Shown here: positions 43,204 to 51,961 of the stretch, one piece after another
Numbering within the stretch: the first letter of the stretch is position 1
Layout of the letters: each line of letters starts with the position of its first letter
NCBI RefSeq assembly: GCF_030010625.1
Contig: NZ_JASCXN010000002.1
Location: forward strand, 186,001 to 250,000
From: Streptomyces sp. CC208A
GTDB taxonomy: Bacteria > Actinomycetota > Actinomycetes > Streptomycetales > Streptomycetaceae
Direction: 5' to 3'
DNA length: 64,000 nt
Notes under the pieces: generated by a model
What the model saw: the letters and a program-made list of their open reading frames with translations, nothing else
The model's database searches: none
What the model was told of the DNA's origin: nothing
Translations under genes and position numbers: made by a program

Positions 43204-44451
43204 ATGAACAGCAAGACGACGGACGAATCCGCGAGAGCTGCCACGACCGAAGGGGCTCCGCCCCGCCTGGGCGGCCTCATGGCGCTGCTGGCGCTGGCCA
43301 ACATGTCGATGTTCGCTCTCTACCTGGGCGTCGGAGCCGTCCTGGTCCCCACCCAGATCGCCCAGCTCGACCCCGTGAACAAGGTGGCGACCCTGGGCCT
43401 CGTGGGCGGGATCGGCGCGGTCTTCGCCACGGTGTTCAACCCGATCGCCGGCGCCCTGTCCGACCGGACCGGCCGCCGCGGCCCGTGGATTCTCGGCGGC
43501 GCCCTCGCCTCCCTGGCGCTCATGGCCTTCCTCGGCAGTGCCGACACCGTGCTCCTCGTGGCCATCGGCTGGTGCCTCGGCCAGGCGACCATGAACGTCT
43601 ACCAGGCCGCGACCACGGCGGTCGTGCCGGACCGGATCCCGCCGGCCCGACGGGGAACGGCCTCGGCCCTCGTCGGCCTCGGCCTGCCGATCGGCGGCAC
43701 GCTCGGCGTGCTGATCGCCTCGGCGACCGCCGGCACCCCGCGCACCGGCTATCTCGCACTCGGCGCGATCGTCGCCGTGGCGGCCGTCCTGCTGACCGCA
43801 CTGGGCCGCGAACCGCGCCGGGAGCCGCTGCCTCCGGTCCCGCTGCGCCGGCAGGTCGCGACCTTCCTCTCGGCACTCGCGACCCACGACTTCCGCTGGG
43901 CCTTCATCGGCCGGGCACTGCTGGTCCTCGGCTACTTCTCCGTCACCGGCTACCAGCTCTACATCCTGTCCGACCACATCGAGCTGCCGGCCGGCCTGAC
44001 GCCGCCCGCCGCGATAGCGATCCTCACCCCGGTCTCCATGGCGGCCATGGCGGTCTCCACGGTCGTCGGCGGTGTGCTGTCGGACCGCTGGAACCGCAGG
44101 AAGGTCTTCATCGGCGTCTCGGCCGCACTCGCCGGCCTGGTGATGGCCGTCCCGGTGATCAGCCCCACCTGGACGGGGATGCTCGTGTTCAGCGCGCTCA
44201 ACGGCCTGGCCTTCGGCTGCTTCATGGCCGTCGACACCGCGCTCGTCACCCTCGTCCTGCCGAGGTCCGAGGACGCCGCCCGCGACATGGGCGTCCTCAA
44301 CATCGCCAGCGCCGGCCCGCAGATCCTCGCCCCGTTCGTCGCCTCCCTCGTGATCGCCAACCTCGGCGGCTACACGGGCCTCTTCCTGGCCGGCGGCGCA
44401 CTCTCGCTGCTTGGCGCACTCGCCATCCTGCCGGTCCGTACGGTCCGCTGA
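43204..44451 (+). CDS. MFS transporter, possible glycoside/sugar importer
   Basis: A 415-residue major facilitator with 12 hydrophobic segments. The conserved loop reads NPIAGALSDRTGRRGPWILGG, and a second copy between segments 8 and 9 reads GVLSDRWNRRKVFIG. The first helix (LALANMSMFALYLGVGAVLVPTQIAQL) and general layout resemble sugar-type MFS carriers found beside LacI regulators and glycosidases in Streptomyces. It is divergent from the LacI gene across a shared operator and upstream of a destroyed GH3 gene. Transport direction and substrate are inferred. Confidence 0.82.
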   Translation: MNSKTTDESARAATTEGAPPRLGGLMALLALANMSMFALYLGVGAVLVPTQIAQLDPVNKVATLGLVGGIGAVFATVFNPIAGALSDRTGRRGPWILGGALASLALMAFLGSADTVLLVAIGWCLGQATMNVYQAATTAVVPDRIPPARRGTASALVGLGLPIGGTLGVLIASATAGTPRTGYLALGAIVAVAAVLLTALGREPRREPLPPVPLRRQVATFLSALATHDFRWAFIGRALLVLGYFSVTGYQLYILSDHIELPAGLTPPAAIAILTPVSMAAMAVSTVVGGVLSDRWNRRKVFIGVSAALAGLVMAVPVISPTWTGMLVFSALNGLAFGCFMAVDTALVTLVLPRSEDAARDMGVLNIASAGPQILAPFVASLVIANLGGYTGLFLAGGALSLLGALAILPVRTVR

Positions 44452-44580
44452 CGCCGGGCACCGGCCGCCGTGCCCGTCCGGACGCCTCCTCACCGGTGCC
44501 GACGGCCGGCCGTGACCCCCTCCAGCCCCGGGACCCGCGGCGTGGACAGCGCGGGCCCCCGTTCCGACGCCGGAGAGCCA

Positions 44581-45420
44581 TGAACACACAGCCCGACCCC
44601 CCTGCCACCGTGGCCGACCGCGACCGTGAGGCCGCCGTTGAGGAGACCCCCGCGATGTCGGACCTCACGGTCAAGGCCGCGCTGCCCGCCAGGGCCGACA
44701 TGTGGTCCTCGCCCCCGAACGACGCGATCGGACTCGGCCGGCCCGCCATGTCCGACGGCCCGCCGGGGTGCGCGGCGAGCACGGGACACCGGACGACCCG
44801 CCGGTCGCCCTCCCGTCCCCGACCGCGCAGGCCGCCACCTGGGATCCCGAACTCGCCCGCCGTACCGGCCCCGCCCGTTCGCCCCGGAGGCACGCCGCAA
44901 GGGCGCCCACGCGGTCCTGGCCCCGACGGTCGACCCGCGTCGCACCCCGCGCGGACCGCCCTCGACGGGCTCGACACCGCCGTGCCCGAGCCGGACACCG
45001 TCTACGGCGAACACCTTGTCGCGGCAGTCCGTGAAGGCGGGTGCCGGGGCACGTCGTCGACGACACGGCCTGCCGTCTCCTGTGGCTCGCCGCCCGTGCC
45101 GGCCCCCCTCGACCGCGCCCCCGCCGCGGTGCCGGACGCGCTGCTGCCCACGGCCGTGGACGGCGAGGACCTCGCCCACGACGGCACCGGCCCCTCACGC
45201 CCCGCCCGGCAACCGGCCGCGTTCGCCGTGGCGGAAGCCCCGCCGGCGGGTCGGCGGGGGCGCGGACGCGGATCCCGCCGCGCGAGCCGCAGCCCTGGGA
45301 CACCGCGGCGGGCGGCCGGCGGACGAGCCCGGCACGTACGCGAGGGAAGCCGGACGCGGCGTCGTCGACCGCCGCCCCAGCGCTGCTCCGGACGCACCCG
45401 AGGGCGCTTGACCCGCAGGA
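44581..45420 (+). pseudogene. GH3 beta-glucosidase gene, multiply frameshifted remnant
   Basis: From an ATG at 44581 the first frame encodes LTVKAALPARADMWSSPPNDAIGLGRPAMSDGP, the entry of a GH3 glycosidase (LTLEEK and LSDGP regions; split here for reading). The barrel continues in a second frame (VRGEHGTPDDPPVALPSPTAQAATWDPELARRTG) and then a third (EARRKGAHAVLAPTVDPRRTPRG), with later scraps such as YGEHLVAAVREGG. At least three frameshifts and loss of the nucleophile region make it non-functional. It lies between the MFS and amidohydrolase genes, consistent with an old LacI-MFS-GH3 glycoside module that has lost its hydrolase. Confidence 0.75.
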
Positions 45421-45492
45421 CTTCGCCAGGGTGGGCGACCCGATCGCCCGCCCGAACCGGCCTGAACCGTTCGAACCGAGCGAGGAGCACCC

Positions 45493-47121
45493 ATGCCGCA
45501 GCCACCCGCCGACCTGCTGATCCGTGCCGCCGTCGTCCACACGCTGGAGCCCGGGCAGGGCCCCCAGCGGGCCGTCGCCGTCAGGGGCGGGCGCATCATC
45601 GCGCTCGCACCCGCCCCGGACGGCCTGGACCATGTGACCGGACCCGTCACCGAGGTGGTCGACGAGCCCGGAGCCGCCGTCCTGCCGGCGTTCGACGACA
45701 CCCACACCCACCTGATCCTCGCCGCCTACAGCGTCCATGACGTGCCCGTCCACCACGCCCGGACCATCCCCGAGTTCCTCGGCCTCATCCGCGAGCGCGC
45801 CGCCACCACTCCACCCGGCGAATGGATCCGCACCACCACCAACTGGCAGGAACTCGACCTCGCCGAACAACGCCTCCCCACCGCGGAGGAACTGGACCGG
45901 GCGACCACCGACCACCCGGTGCTGGTCAAGCGCGGCGGGCACAACGACGTGCTCAACTCCCACGCCCTGCGTCTCGCCGGCATCACCGCCGACACCCCGC
46001 AGCCCGAAGGCGGGATCATCGAGCGCGACGAGGAGGGCCGCTTGACCGGCCGGCTGATCGACAAGGCGATGGCCCTGGCGGAGCGGCTGCTCCCGCGCCC
46101 CGACCTGGACGGCCGGATCGACGGCCTGCGCCACGCCTCGCGCGACTACGCCGCGACCGGCATCGGCACCGTCCGCGACTGCATGGTCCCCGTCGAGGAC
46201 CTGGAGGTGCTCCGCGCCGCCCGCGAGGCGGGCGCACTCGCGGTCCGCGTCCGCGCCCTCGTCTCCGGATTCGGCGTCCGGACCCCGGCCGGGATCGACG
46301 GCCTGCTGGACCGCATGGAGCCCTGGCGGCACACGGACGACGCCTGGTTGCGCGTCTGGGGCGTGAAGTTCGGCATCGACGGCGGGATCGAGGCCGGCGC
46401 GCTCGACGAACCGTACGCGGACCGCCCCTGCTACCACGGCCACCTGCTGTGGGAGCCGGACGCCTTGGCGGACGCCGTCGACCGGGTCGTACGACGCGGC
46501 TGGCGGGTCGGCGTCCACGCCTGGGGCGACCGTGGCCTGCGTACCCTCCTGGACGTCTACGAGACCGTGCTGCGGCGCCGTCCCGGCCTCCCGCAGGGCA
46601 CCCTGGTGATCGAGCACGGCGGACTGGCCCGGCCCGACCAGCGAGCGAGAGCCGTCCGGCTCGGCATCCCGGTGACCGTCCAGCACCCCCTGCTCCACGA
46701 CGCGGCCGCCGCGCAGATCCGCGCCTGGGGGGCCGACCGCGTCCGCGACCTCTTCCCGCTCCGGGAATGGATCGACGAGGGCGCCCTGCTCACCGCGGGC
46801 TCGGACTTCCCCGTCGGGCCGTACGGCGCCATGACCTCGGTCTGGGGCATGACCACCCGCCAGACCGTCGCGGGCGCCCGAGGGCCCGAGCACGCCATCC
46901 GCCGCGACGAGGCCGTCGCCCTGCACACCTCCCACGCGGCCCGTCTGCTCGGCGAGTACGACGACCGGGGCGGCCTCGCGCCCGGAAAACTGGCCGACCT
47001 GACCCTGTGGCCCACCGACCCCATGACCTGTCCCGTCGAGGAACTGGCGGCGCTGCGCCCCACCCTCACCGTGGTGGGCGGCCGGACCGTGCACGACTCC
47101 CGGGGCCGTGCGGCCCGCTGA
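45493..47121 (+). CDS. Amidohydrolase family 3 (YtcJ-like) metal-dependent hydrolase
   Basis: A 542-residue composite-domain amidohydrolase. The N- and C-terminal beta sandwich enclose a TIM barrel. The metal motif is AFDDTHTHLI, with the usual HxH; further ligands lie in WGVKFGIDGG, VHAWGDRGL and EHGG, and the final aspartate is in TAGSDFPVGPYG. Members hydrolyse amides, formamides or cyclic imides; the substrate is unknown. The ATG at 45493 follows GAGGAG by 5 bases. It is closely followed by a carboxylesterase gene, and the two may act in one degradative step series. Confidence 0.85.
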   Translation: MPQPPADLLIRAAVVHTLEPGQGPQRAVAVRGGRIIALAPAPDGLDHVTGPVTEVVDEPGAAVLPAFDDTHTHLILAAYSVHDVPVHHARTIPEFLGLIRERAATTPPGEWIRTTTNWQELDLAEQRLPTAEELDRATTDHPVLVKRGGHNDVLNSHALRLAGITADTPQPEGGIIERDEEGRLTGRLIDKAMALAERLLPRPDLDGRIDGLRHASRDYAATGIGTVRDCMVPVEDLEVLRAAREAGALAVRVRALVSGFGVRTPAGIDGLLDRMEPWRHTDDAWLRVWGVKFGIDGGIEAGALDEPYADRPCYHGHLLWEPDALADAVDRVVRRGWRVGVHAWGDRGLRTLLDVYETVLRRRPGLPQGTLVIEHGGLARPDQRARAVRLGIPVTVQHPLLHDAAAAQIRAWGADRVRDLFPLREWIDEGALLTAGSDFPVGPYGAMTSVWGMTTRQTVAGARGPEHAIRRDEAVALHTSHAARLLGEYDDRGGLAPGKLADLTLWPTDPMTCPVEELAALRPTLTVVGGRTVHDSRGRAAR

Positions 47122-47221
47122 GCCGACCGGCTTCGAGACGTGTGGCACCGCGATGAGAGGCGGGGCCACGGACATACCGATCAGGACTGCCGAGGCAGCC
47201 ACGAGGAAGGGAACAGCAGCC

Positions 47222-48802
47222 GTGAGCCTTGTCGTCAGGACGACCGGAGGCGCGGTCGAGGGTGTCGCCCTCGACGGACTGAACGTCTTCAAGGGGATTC
47301 CCTTCGCCGCGCCCCCGGACGGCCCGCTCCGCTTCCGGGCGCCGGAACCCGCACCCGGGTGGGAGGGCGTACGCCCCGCCCGCGCGTTCGGTGCGGCGCC
47401 GCCGCAGCTGCCCCTGGTGCCCGGGATGCCCCGTTTCTGGAACCCCGAGGACGGGCTCGACTGCCTGACCGTCAACGTCTGGACGCCGGGCGGCGGAAGC
47501 GACCGGCTGCCCGTGATGGTGTGGATCTACGGCGGCGGCTGGAAGAGCGGGACCTCCAGCGACCCGGCGTACGACGGCGCCGTGCTCGCCCGTGGCGGTG
47601 TGGTGATGGTGACCTTCAACTACCGGGTGGGCTTCGAGGGCTTCGGCACCGTCCCCGGCGCCCCCGCCAACCGCGGCTTCCTCGACCAGATCGCGGCGCT
47701 CCGCTGGGTCAGGGAGAACATCGCGGCCTTCGGCGGAGACCCCGACAACGTCACGGTCTTCGGCGAGTCGGGCGGGGGAGCGTCGGTCGCCGCCCTGCTG
47801 TCCGCGCCCGCCGCGCGCGGGCTGTTCCGGCGGGCGATCGTCCAGAGCATCGCGGGCCGTTATCTTCCGCGGGAGGAGTCCGAGCGGATCGCCGCCCTGA
47901 CGGCCGAAGCCCTGGGCATCACGCCGGAGGAACTCGCCGGCGTCGCACCGGAGGACCTGCTGTCCGTCCAGGACGCCCCGCTCGCGGCGATGGCCGCGGA
48001 CCCGGGGGCGTGGACCACCCCGGAGACGATCACCTCCTTCTCGCCGGTCATCGACGGCGTCACCGTCGTGGACAAGCCCTGGCTCGCCCTGCGCACCGGA
48101 GTGGCCCGCGACATCGACCTGATCTCCGGCTTCACCCACGACGAGTTCACGATGTTCGCGATCGACCGCGGCCTGATCAGGCCGAGCGCCTCGGCCCTGG
48201 TCAGGTCCCTGCCCGCCCTCGCCGGAATGGCCGTCGGCCGGTTCCGCGACCGGAAGTCGCCCCGAGCCCCCCGCGTCAAGCGGCGCGTCGGCACGGTCGA
48301 CCTGGCCGCCACCGCCGGGCACCTCGGCCTCGACGCGTCCGCCCCGGCCGACTACCGGGCCGCGTATCCCGGCCTGAGCGACGCCCGGCTGTACACCGTG
48401 ATGTACTCCGACGCGCTCTTCCGGATGCCCGCGCTCTGGCTCGCCGAGGCGCACACCGCCGCGGGAGGCGTCAGCCACGTCTACGACTTCACCTGGCCGA
48501 GCCCGGCGCTGGGCGGCGCGCTGGGAGCCTGCCACACCGTCGACATCCCCGCGACCCTCGGCAACACCAGCAGCCCGCTCGCCTCCTTCGTCCTCGCGGG
48601 CCGGCCGCCTTCCGCCGGCTACGACCGGATGTCCGAACAGCTCCGGGCCGCCTGGATCGCGTTCGCGGCCACGGGAGACCCGGGTTGGCCGCCGTTCACC
48701 GCGGAGGACTCCCTCACCCGTATCTGGGACGTCGAACCCACGGTCACGGCCGACCCCCTCGGGGCCTCCCGCCGCATCTGGAAGCAGCTCTCCGGTCTGT
48801 GA
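47222..48802 (+). CDS. Type B carboxylesterase
   Basis: A 526-residue alpha/beta hydrolase of the carboxylesterase/lipase type B family. It shows GLNVFKGIPFAAPPDGPLRF, the oxyanion loop IYGGGWKSG, the nucleophile GESGGGAS, the acidic residue in GFTHDEF and the histidine in GACHTVDIP. No signal peptide is seen from this start, a GTG at 47222 after GGAAGGG; an in-frame ATG at 47153 would add 23 residues. It follows the amidohydrolase by 100 bases in the same direction and ends before a strong terminator. The substrate is probably a short or aromatic ester. Confidence 0.85.
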   Translation: MSLVVRTTGGAVEGVALDGLNVFKGIPFAAPPDGPLRFRAPEPAPGWEGVRPARAFGAAPPQLPLVPGMPRFWNPEDGLDCLTVNVWTPGGGSDRLPVMVWIYGGGWKSGTSSDPAYDGAVLARGGVVMVTFNYRVGFEGFGTVPGAPANRGFLDQIAALRWVRENIAAFGGDPDNVTVFGESGGGASVAALLSAPAARGLFRRAIVQSIAGRYLPREESERIAALTAEALGITPEELAGVAPEDLLSVQDAPLAAMAADPGAWTTPETITSFSPVIDGVTVVDKPWLALRTGVARDIDLISGFTHDEFTMFAIDRGLIRPSASALVRSLPALAGMAVGRFRDRKSPRAPRVKRRVGTVDLAATAGHLGLDASAPADYRAAYPGLSDARLYTVMYSDALFRMPALWLAEAHTAAGGVSHVYDFTWPSPALGGALGACHTVDIPATLGNTSSPLASFVLAGRPPSAGYDRMSEQLRAAWIAFAATGDPGWPPFTAEDSLTRIWDVEPTVTADPLGASRRIWKQLSGL

Positions 48803-49190
48803 CCCGAGCCGTCGGCCGGGCCGGTACCCCGGGCACCGACCTGTTCCCGCTGATCGCCGCGGCAGGAGCGGGCATCGCCGTCGGCGTCGTCGGGCAGGCG
48901 GCCCTGGCCGCTGCTGCGCACCGGTCCGAAGCAGGGACGACCGGCATCGCCCCGGCCGCGGCGGGGGGCCACCGCCCCCGCCCCGCGGCGGCCGGGGCGC
49001 TGATCGGCGGGGGAGTCTCCGGACCGGACGTCGTTCTGCTGACGGTCGTCCCGGTCGCCGGGTGGCGCCCATCGCTCTGGCGCTCGCCGTGCGCACGTGT
49101 CACGGCAGGGGAACCGGAGCCGGTGACGTGCCGCCCCGGCGACCGGCCGGGCACCACTGTCCGCCCCGGCCGCCGGCGCATGGGACGGCG
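48803..49190. other. Stretch without a recognisable gene
   Basis: One plus-strand frame contains an alanine-rich hydrophobic run (LIAAAGAGIAVGVVGQAALAAAA) but has no ribosome site, family motif or length to support a gene. It could be the trace of a membrane protein gene. Confidence 0.4.
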
Positions 49191-49196
49191 CCGCAA

Positions 49197-49237
49197 GGGG
49201 GGTGGGCCCCGTGCGGACAGCACGGGGCCCACCCCCC
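49197..49237. terminator. Strong bidirectional terminator
   Basis: Perfect 18-bp stem (GGGGGGTGGGCCCCGTGC and its complement) with a 5-base loop, followed on the plus strand by CTTTCC and preceded by AAG. It stands between the convergent carboxylesterase genes and would serve both. Confidence 0.85.
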
Positions 49238-49284
49238 CTTTCCCCGGTGGTTACAGGGCCACGGGCGATGTGGGGCCGGGACGG

Positions 49285-50751
49285 TCAGGGGTGCGTCGAC
49301 CGGTTCCAGAAGGCGCACTGGTGGGCCGAAGCGAAGGCGTCGGACATATGGATGGCATCCGGCTTCAAGGTGAGGACCTCGTACCCGGGGCCGACCGGGG
49401 ACCACCGGGGCAGGCCGGGCACGTCCGGCCTGCCGGACCGGGCGAACGCGCCCCAGTAGCGCTTCACCGTGTCGGCGAACCGGTTCTGCACGGGAGTCAG
49501 CGGCGTGTGGGTGAGAGCGAAGTCGTGCACGTAGGCGAGTTCGGCGCTGTGGCCGTTGGCCATGTCCAGACCGGGCACCTGGGCCCCCAGGAGCGTGGGC
49601 GAGGCCGGGTCGTCGAACTCGTAGGCGTACGTGGGCACCTGACGGGCGAAGGCGCGAGCCGTCTCGACCGTGGGGCAGGCGAAGAGCGAGTCGGTCATGA
49701 GGGCGGACATCGCGAGGTAGGGGCCGACGCGGTCGGACAGCGGGTAGCGGGTCAGGACCTCGGTGGCGGCCGGGCCGTACTGTGCGTGGATCTGTGCCGT
49801 GTACTGGTCGGACGTCAGATGGGGCTGGGACAGGGCCACGAAGAACCTGCCCTCGGCGCGGGTGGTGCCGATGAGGACCGGCACCCTGTTCCACGTGCCT
49901 GAGGCGATGGCCTCGGAGGGCTGGTGCGGCAGCAGCCCGTCGCCGTACGCGGGCCCGGCGACCGGGATGTTCTGTGCGGCGGTTTCCAACGCCTGGACGG
50001 GCGCTTCGCGCAGGCAGGCCGCACGGCTCCGAGGGTCCGGGCATCCGACTGCGGCGGCGAAGGATTCGGCCTGCGCCCGTGCCTGTTCCCGGCTGGGTGC
50101 CCGCAGCAGCGAGCAGGGGCCGCTCTGCAGGATCGCCCGGCTGAAGAGGCCGGAGGCCCGGGGCGAGGCGAGAAGAGCGCAGACGGAGCCGCTGCCCGCG
50201 GACTGGCCGGAGACGGTGATGTTCCCCGGGTCGCCGCCGAAGGCCGCGACGTTGTCACGGGTCCAGGTCAGTGCCGCGATCTGGTCCATCAGGCCCCAGG
50301 AACCGGATCCGTTCCTGTTCCCGTCGGCGAGTCCGTCCAGGTCCAGGTAACCGAGCCGGCCGAGCCGGTAGTTGATGCTGACGACGACGCTGTCGGTGAG
50401 CCGGGCCAGGGTCTGGCCGCCGAACTGGGTGCCCGTACCCTGCGTATACGCTCCGCCGTGGATCCAGAGGATCACCGGCAGGCGCGATCCGGGGCGTGCC
50501 CGGTGCGGACGGTAGACGTCGAGGTACAGACAGTCCTCGCTGACGGCGGTCGGGTCGGCGAGACCGAACGGCGAGAACTGCCGGCATGCCGGCGCCTGTC
50601 GTGTCGCCTGCCGTGGGCCGGTCCAGCGCTGGGCCGGGCGGGGCGGGCGAAAACGCCAGGCGCCCACGGGCGGTGCCGCGTAGGGGACGCCGAGGAACGC
50701 GTGGGCCCCGCCGAGTGCGCTGCCCTGGAGCAAGCCCTGCTCCACCACCAC
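49285..50751 (-). CDS. Type B carboxylesterase, exported form with signal peptide displaced by a frameshift
   Basis: The 488-residue frame holds a full type B esterase: HAFLGVPYAAPPVGAWRF, IHGGAYTQGTG, VSGQSAGSGSV (nucleophile serine, with Q in place of the usual E), and DMANGHSAELAYV near the end for the histidine. The first visible start is a GTG inside PVVVVEQGLL. Upstream, a signal peptide (entry 50752-50878) is in another frame, joined through a run of seven Cs on this strand (50794-50800). With six Cs the two would form one secreted enzyme of about 530 residues with cleavage at SPPAAAG. Either the gene switches by slippage, is broken, or the run was misread. It resembles the esterase at 47222 only at family level. 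Confidence 0.8.
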   Translation of the reverse strand: MVVEQGLLQGSALGGAHAFLGVPYAAPPVGAWRFRPPRPAQRWTGPRQATRQAPACRQFSPFGLADPTAVSEDCLYLDVYRPHRARPGSRLPVILWIHGGAYTQGTGTQFGGQTLARLTDSVVVSINYRLGRLGYLDLDGLADGNRNGSGSWGLMDQIAALTWTRDNVAAFGGDPGNITVSGQSAGSGSVCALLASPRASGLFSRAILQSGPCSLLRAPSREQARAQAESFAAAVGCPDPRSRAACLREAPVQALETAAQNIPVAGPAYGDGLLPHQPSEAIASGTWNRVPVLIGTTRAEGRFFVALSQPHLTSDQYTAQIHAQYGPAATEVLTRYPLSDRVGPYLAMSALMTDSLFACPTVETARAFARQVPTYAYEFDDPASPTLLGAQVPGLDMANGHSAELAYVHDFALTHTPLTPVQNRFADTVKRYWGAFARSGRPDVPGLPRWSPVGPGYEVLTLKPDAIHMSDAFASAHQCAFWNRSTHP

Positions 50752-50878
50752 GACCGGACGTTCCCGAGCCGGGGGTGGTGGTCCCGCCGCGGCGGGGGGG
50801 CGAGAACAGGGTGAGGGCGAGCAGAGTGGCGACGCCCAGGACCAGGCGCAAGGCGTTGCCGACGGCCGATGATCTCAA
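50752..50878 (-). other. Out-of-frame signal-peptide segment of the esterase at 49285-50751
   Basis: From a TTG at 50878, 5 bases after GGGAG, this frame reads MRSSAVGNALRLVLGVATLL then ALTLFSPP, a good Sec signal peptide. At the seven-C run it enters a frame rich in arginine and glycine. Removing one C links it to AAAGPPPPARERPVVVVEQG and the esterase body. Confidence 0.7.
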
Positions 50879-50986
50879 CGGTTCTCCCTGGGGAAGGTGG
50901 AGGCGAGGGCGTACCGGGTGGCCTCGGATCTCCTCACCGAGACCACCCGGCGTCGTGCACGGGAAGGGGCGGCCGACAACGGCGCT

Positions 50987-51054
50987 CCGCCGCTACGGGC
51001 GTTCCGCCGCTACGGGCGTTCCGCCGCTACGGGTGTCCCGCCGCTACGGGCGGA
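50987..51054. repeat. Tandem repeat, 17 bp x 4
   Basis: Units CCGCCGCTACGGGCGTT start at 50987, 51004, 51021 and 51038; the last two differ at the end. The array covers the gap between the esterase start and SurE and includes the SurE stop codon at 51044. Confidence 0.9.
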
Positions 51055-51961
51055 GTCCGCGGAGCAGGGCGGCGGCCTTCGCGACGTCGACGGGCCCCGT
51101 GTTCCAGTCGGCGGTGATGGGCGTCAGCGACACCTTGTCCGCGCGGAGCGCCTCCACGTCGCCGCCCTTCGCCGGGGTCCGCAGGTCGACGGTCACCGAG
51201 ACCTTCCACGTCCCGTCCCCGGAGTCCGTGTAGTTCGGCTTCAGGATCTGCTGCCCGTCCTGCGTCGTGACGGCCGTGCCCTTGGCGAGGCCCTTGCCGT
51301 CCTCGCCGACGACGGGGTGGTTGATGTTGAGGCCGACGCCTTCGGGGAGGAGACGGGCCGAGCGGGAGCGCTTGCGCAGGTGCTCGATGAGCTCGGCGAC
51401 GAAGTCGCTGGTGGGATGCATCGCGTTGACGGTCGACTCGAAGACGGGGACGGAGAGACCGCCGGTGCTGACCGCGAAGGCGGGCACGCCCGCCTCCAGG
51501 GCGGCGACGGCGCCGCCCACCGTGCCGGAGTGGGTGGCTATGCCGGCGACGTTGGTACCGAAGTTGGCGCCGGAGACGACCAGATCGGGGGCCTTGCCGG
51601 CGAACACGGCGGAAAGGCCGAAGGCCACGGCGTCGCCCGGGGTCCCGTCGACCGCCCACACCTTGGGCCGCGGATGCCGTACGGTCACGGAGCTGCCGGT
51701 CGACATCTTGGTTCCCGTACCGCTCTGGTTGGTCAGGGGAGCGACGATGGTCACGTCGTGGCCCGCGGCCGCGAGCCGGTCGGCCAGGATGCGGATACCG
51801 GGGGCGTCGAATCCGTCGTCGTTGGTGATCATGATCCTGAGGGCCGTTGCCTCCCCCGTATCGGGCTGCGCCCCGACCTGCGCCGTAGCCGGGGTGGCCG
51901 TGGCCAGAACGGGGGTGCAGAGGAGCACGGCGGCCAGGGACAGCAGTCGTGTACGTCTCAC
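51044..51961 (-). CDS. surE: Exported SurE-type 5'/3'-nucleotidase
   Basis: A 305-residue SurE family phosphatase. The metal motif is RIMITNDDGFDAPGIRIL, the second is VVSGANFGTNVAG, followed by HSGTVGGAVAALEAGVPA. Unlike the classic cytoplasmic enzyme it begins VRRTRLLSLAAVLLCTPVLATATPATA, a clear signal peptide, so it should act outside the membrane, freeing phosphate from nucleotides or short polyphosphates. The GTG at 51961 has AAGGAG 6 bases upstream. Its stop lies in a tandem repeat. Both neighbours, the esterase and a PAP2-like protein, are also exported or membrane proteins. Confidence 0.87.
   Translation of the reverse strand: MRRTRLLSLAAVLLCTPVLATATPATAQVGAQPDTGEATALRIMITNDDGFDAPGIRILADRLAAAGHDVTIVAPLTNQSGTGTKMSTGSSVTVRHPRPKVWAVDGTPGDAVAFGLSAVFAGKAPDLVVSGANFGTNVAGIATHSGTVGGAVAALEAGVPAFAVSTGGLSVPVFESTVNAMHPTSDFVAELIEHLRKRSRSARLLPEGVGLNINHPVVGEDGKGLAKGTAVTTQDGQQILKPNYTDSGDGTWKVSVTVDLRTPAKGGDVEALRADKVSLTPITADWNTGPVDVAKAAALLRGLRP

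Noticed and set aside
48803..49190. Possible small membrane protein (LIAAAGAGIAVGVVGQ)
   Set aside because: No ribosome site, no family match by eye, and the frame continues unrelated to a hydrophobic protein.
50987..51054. CRISPR-like array
   Set aside because: Units are contiguous 17-bp direct repeats without spacers, and no cas genes are present.
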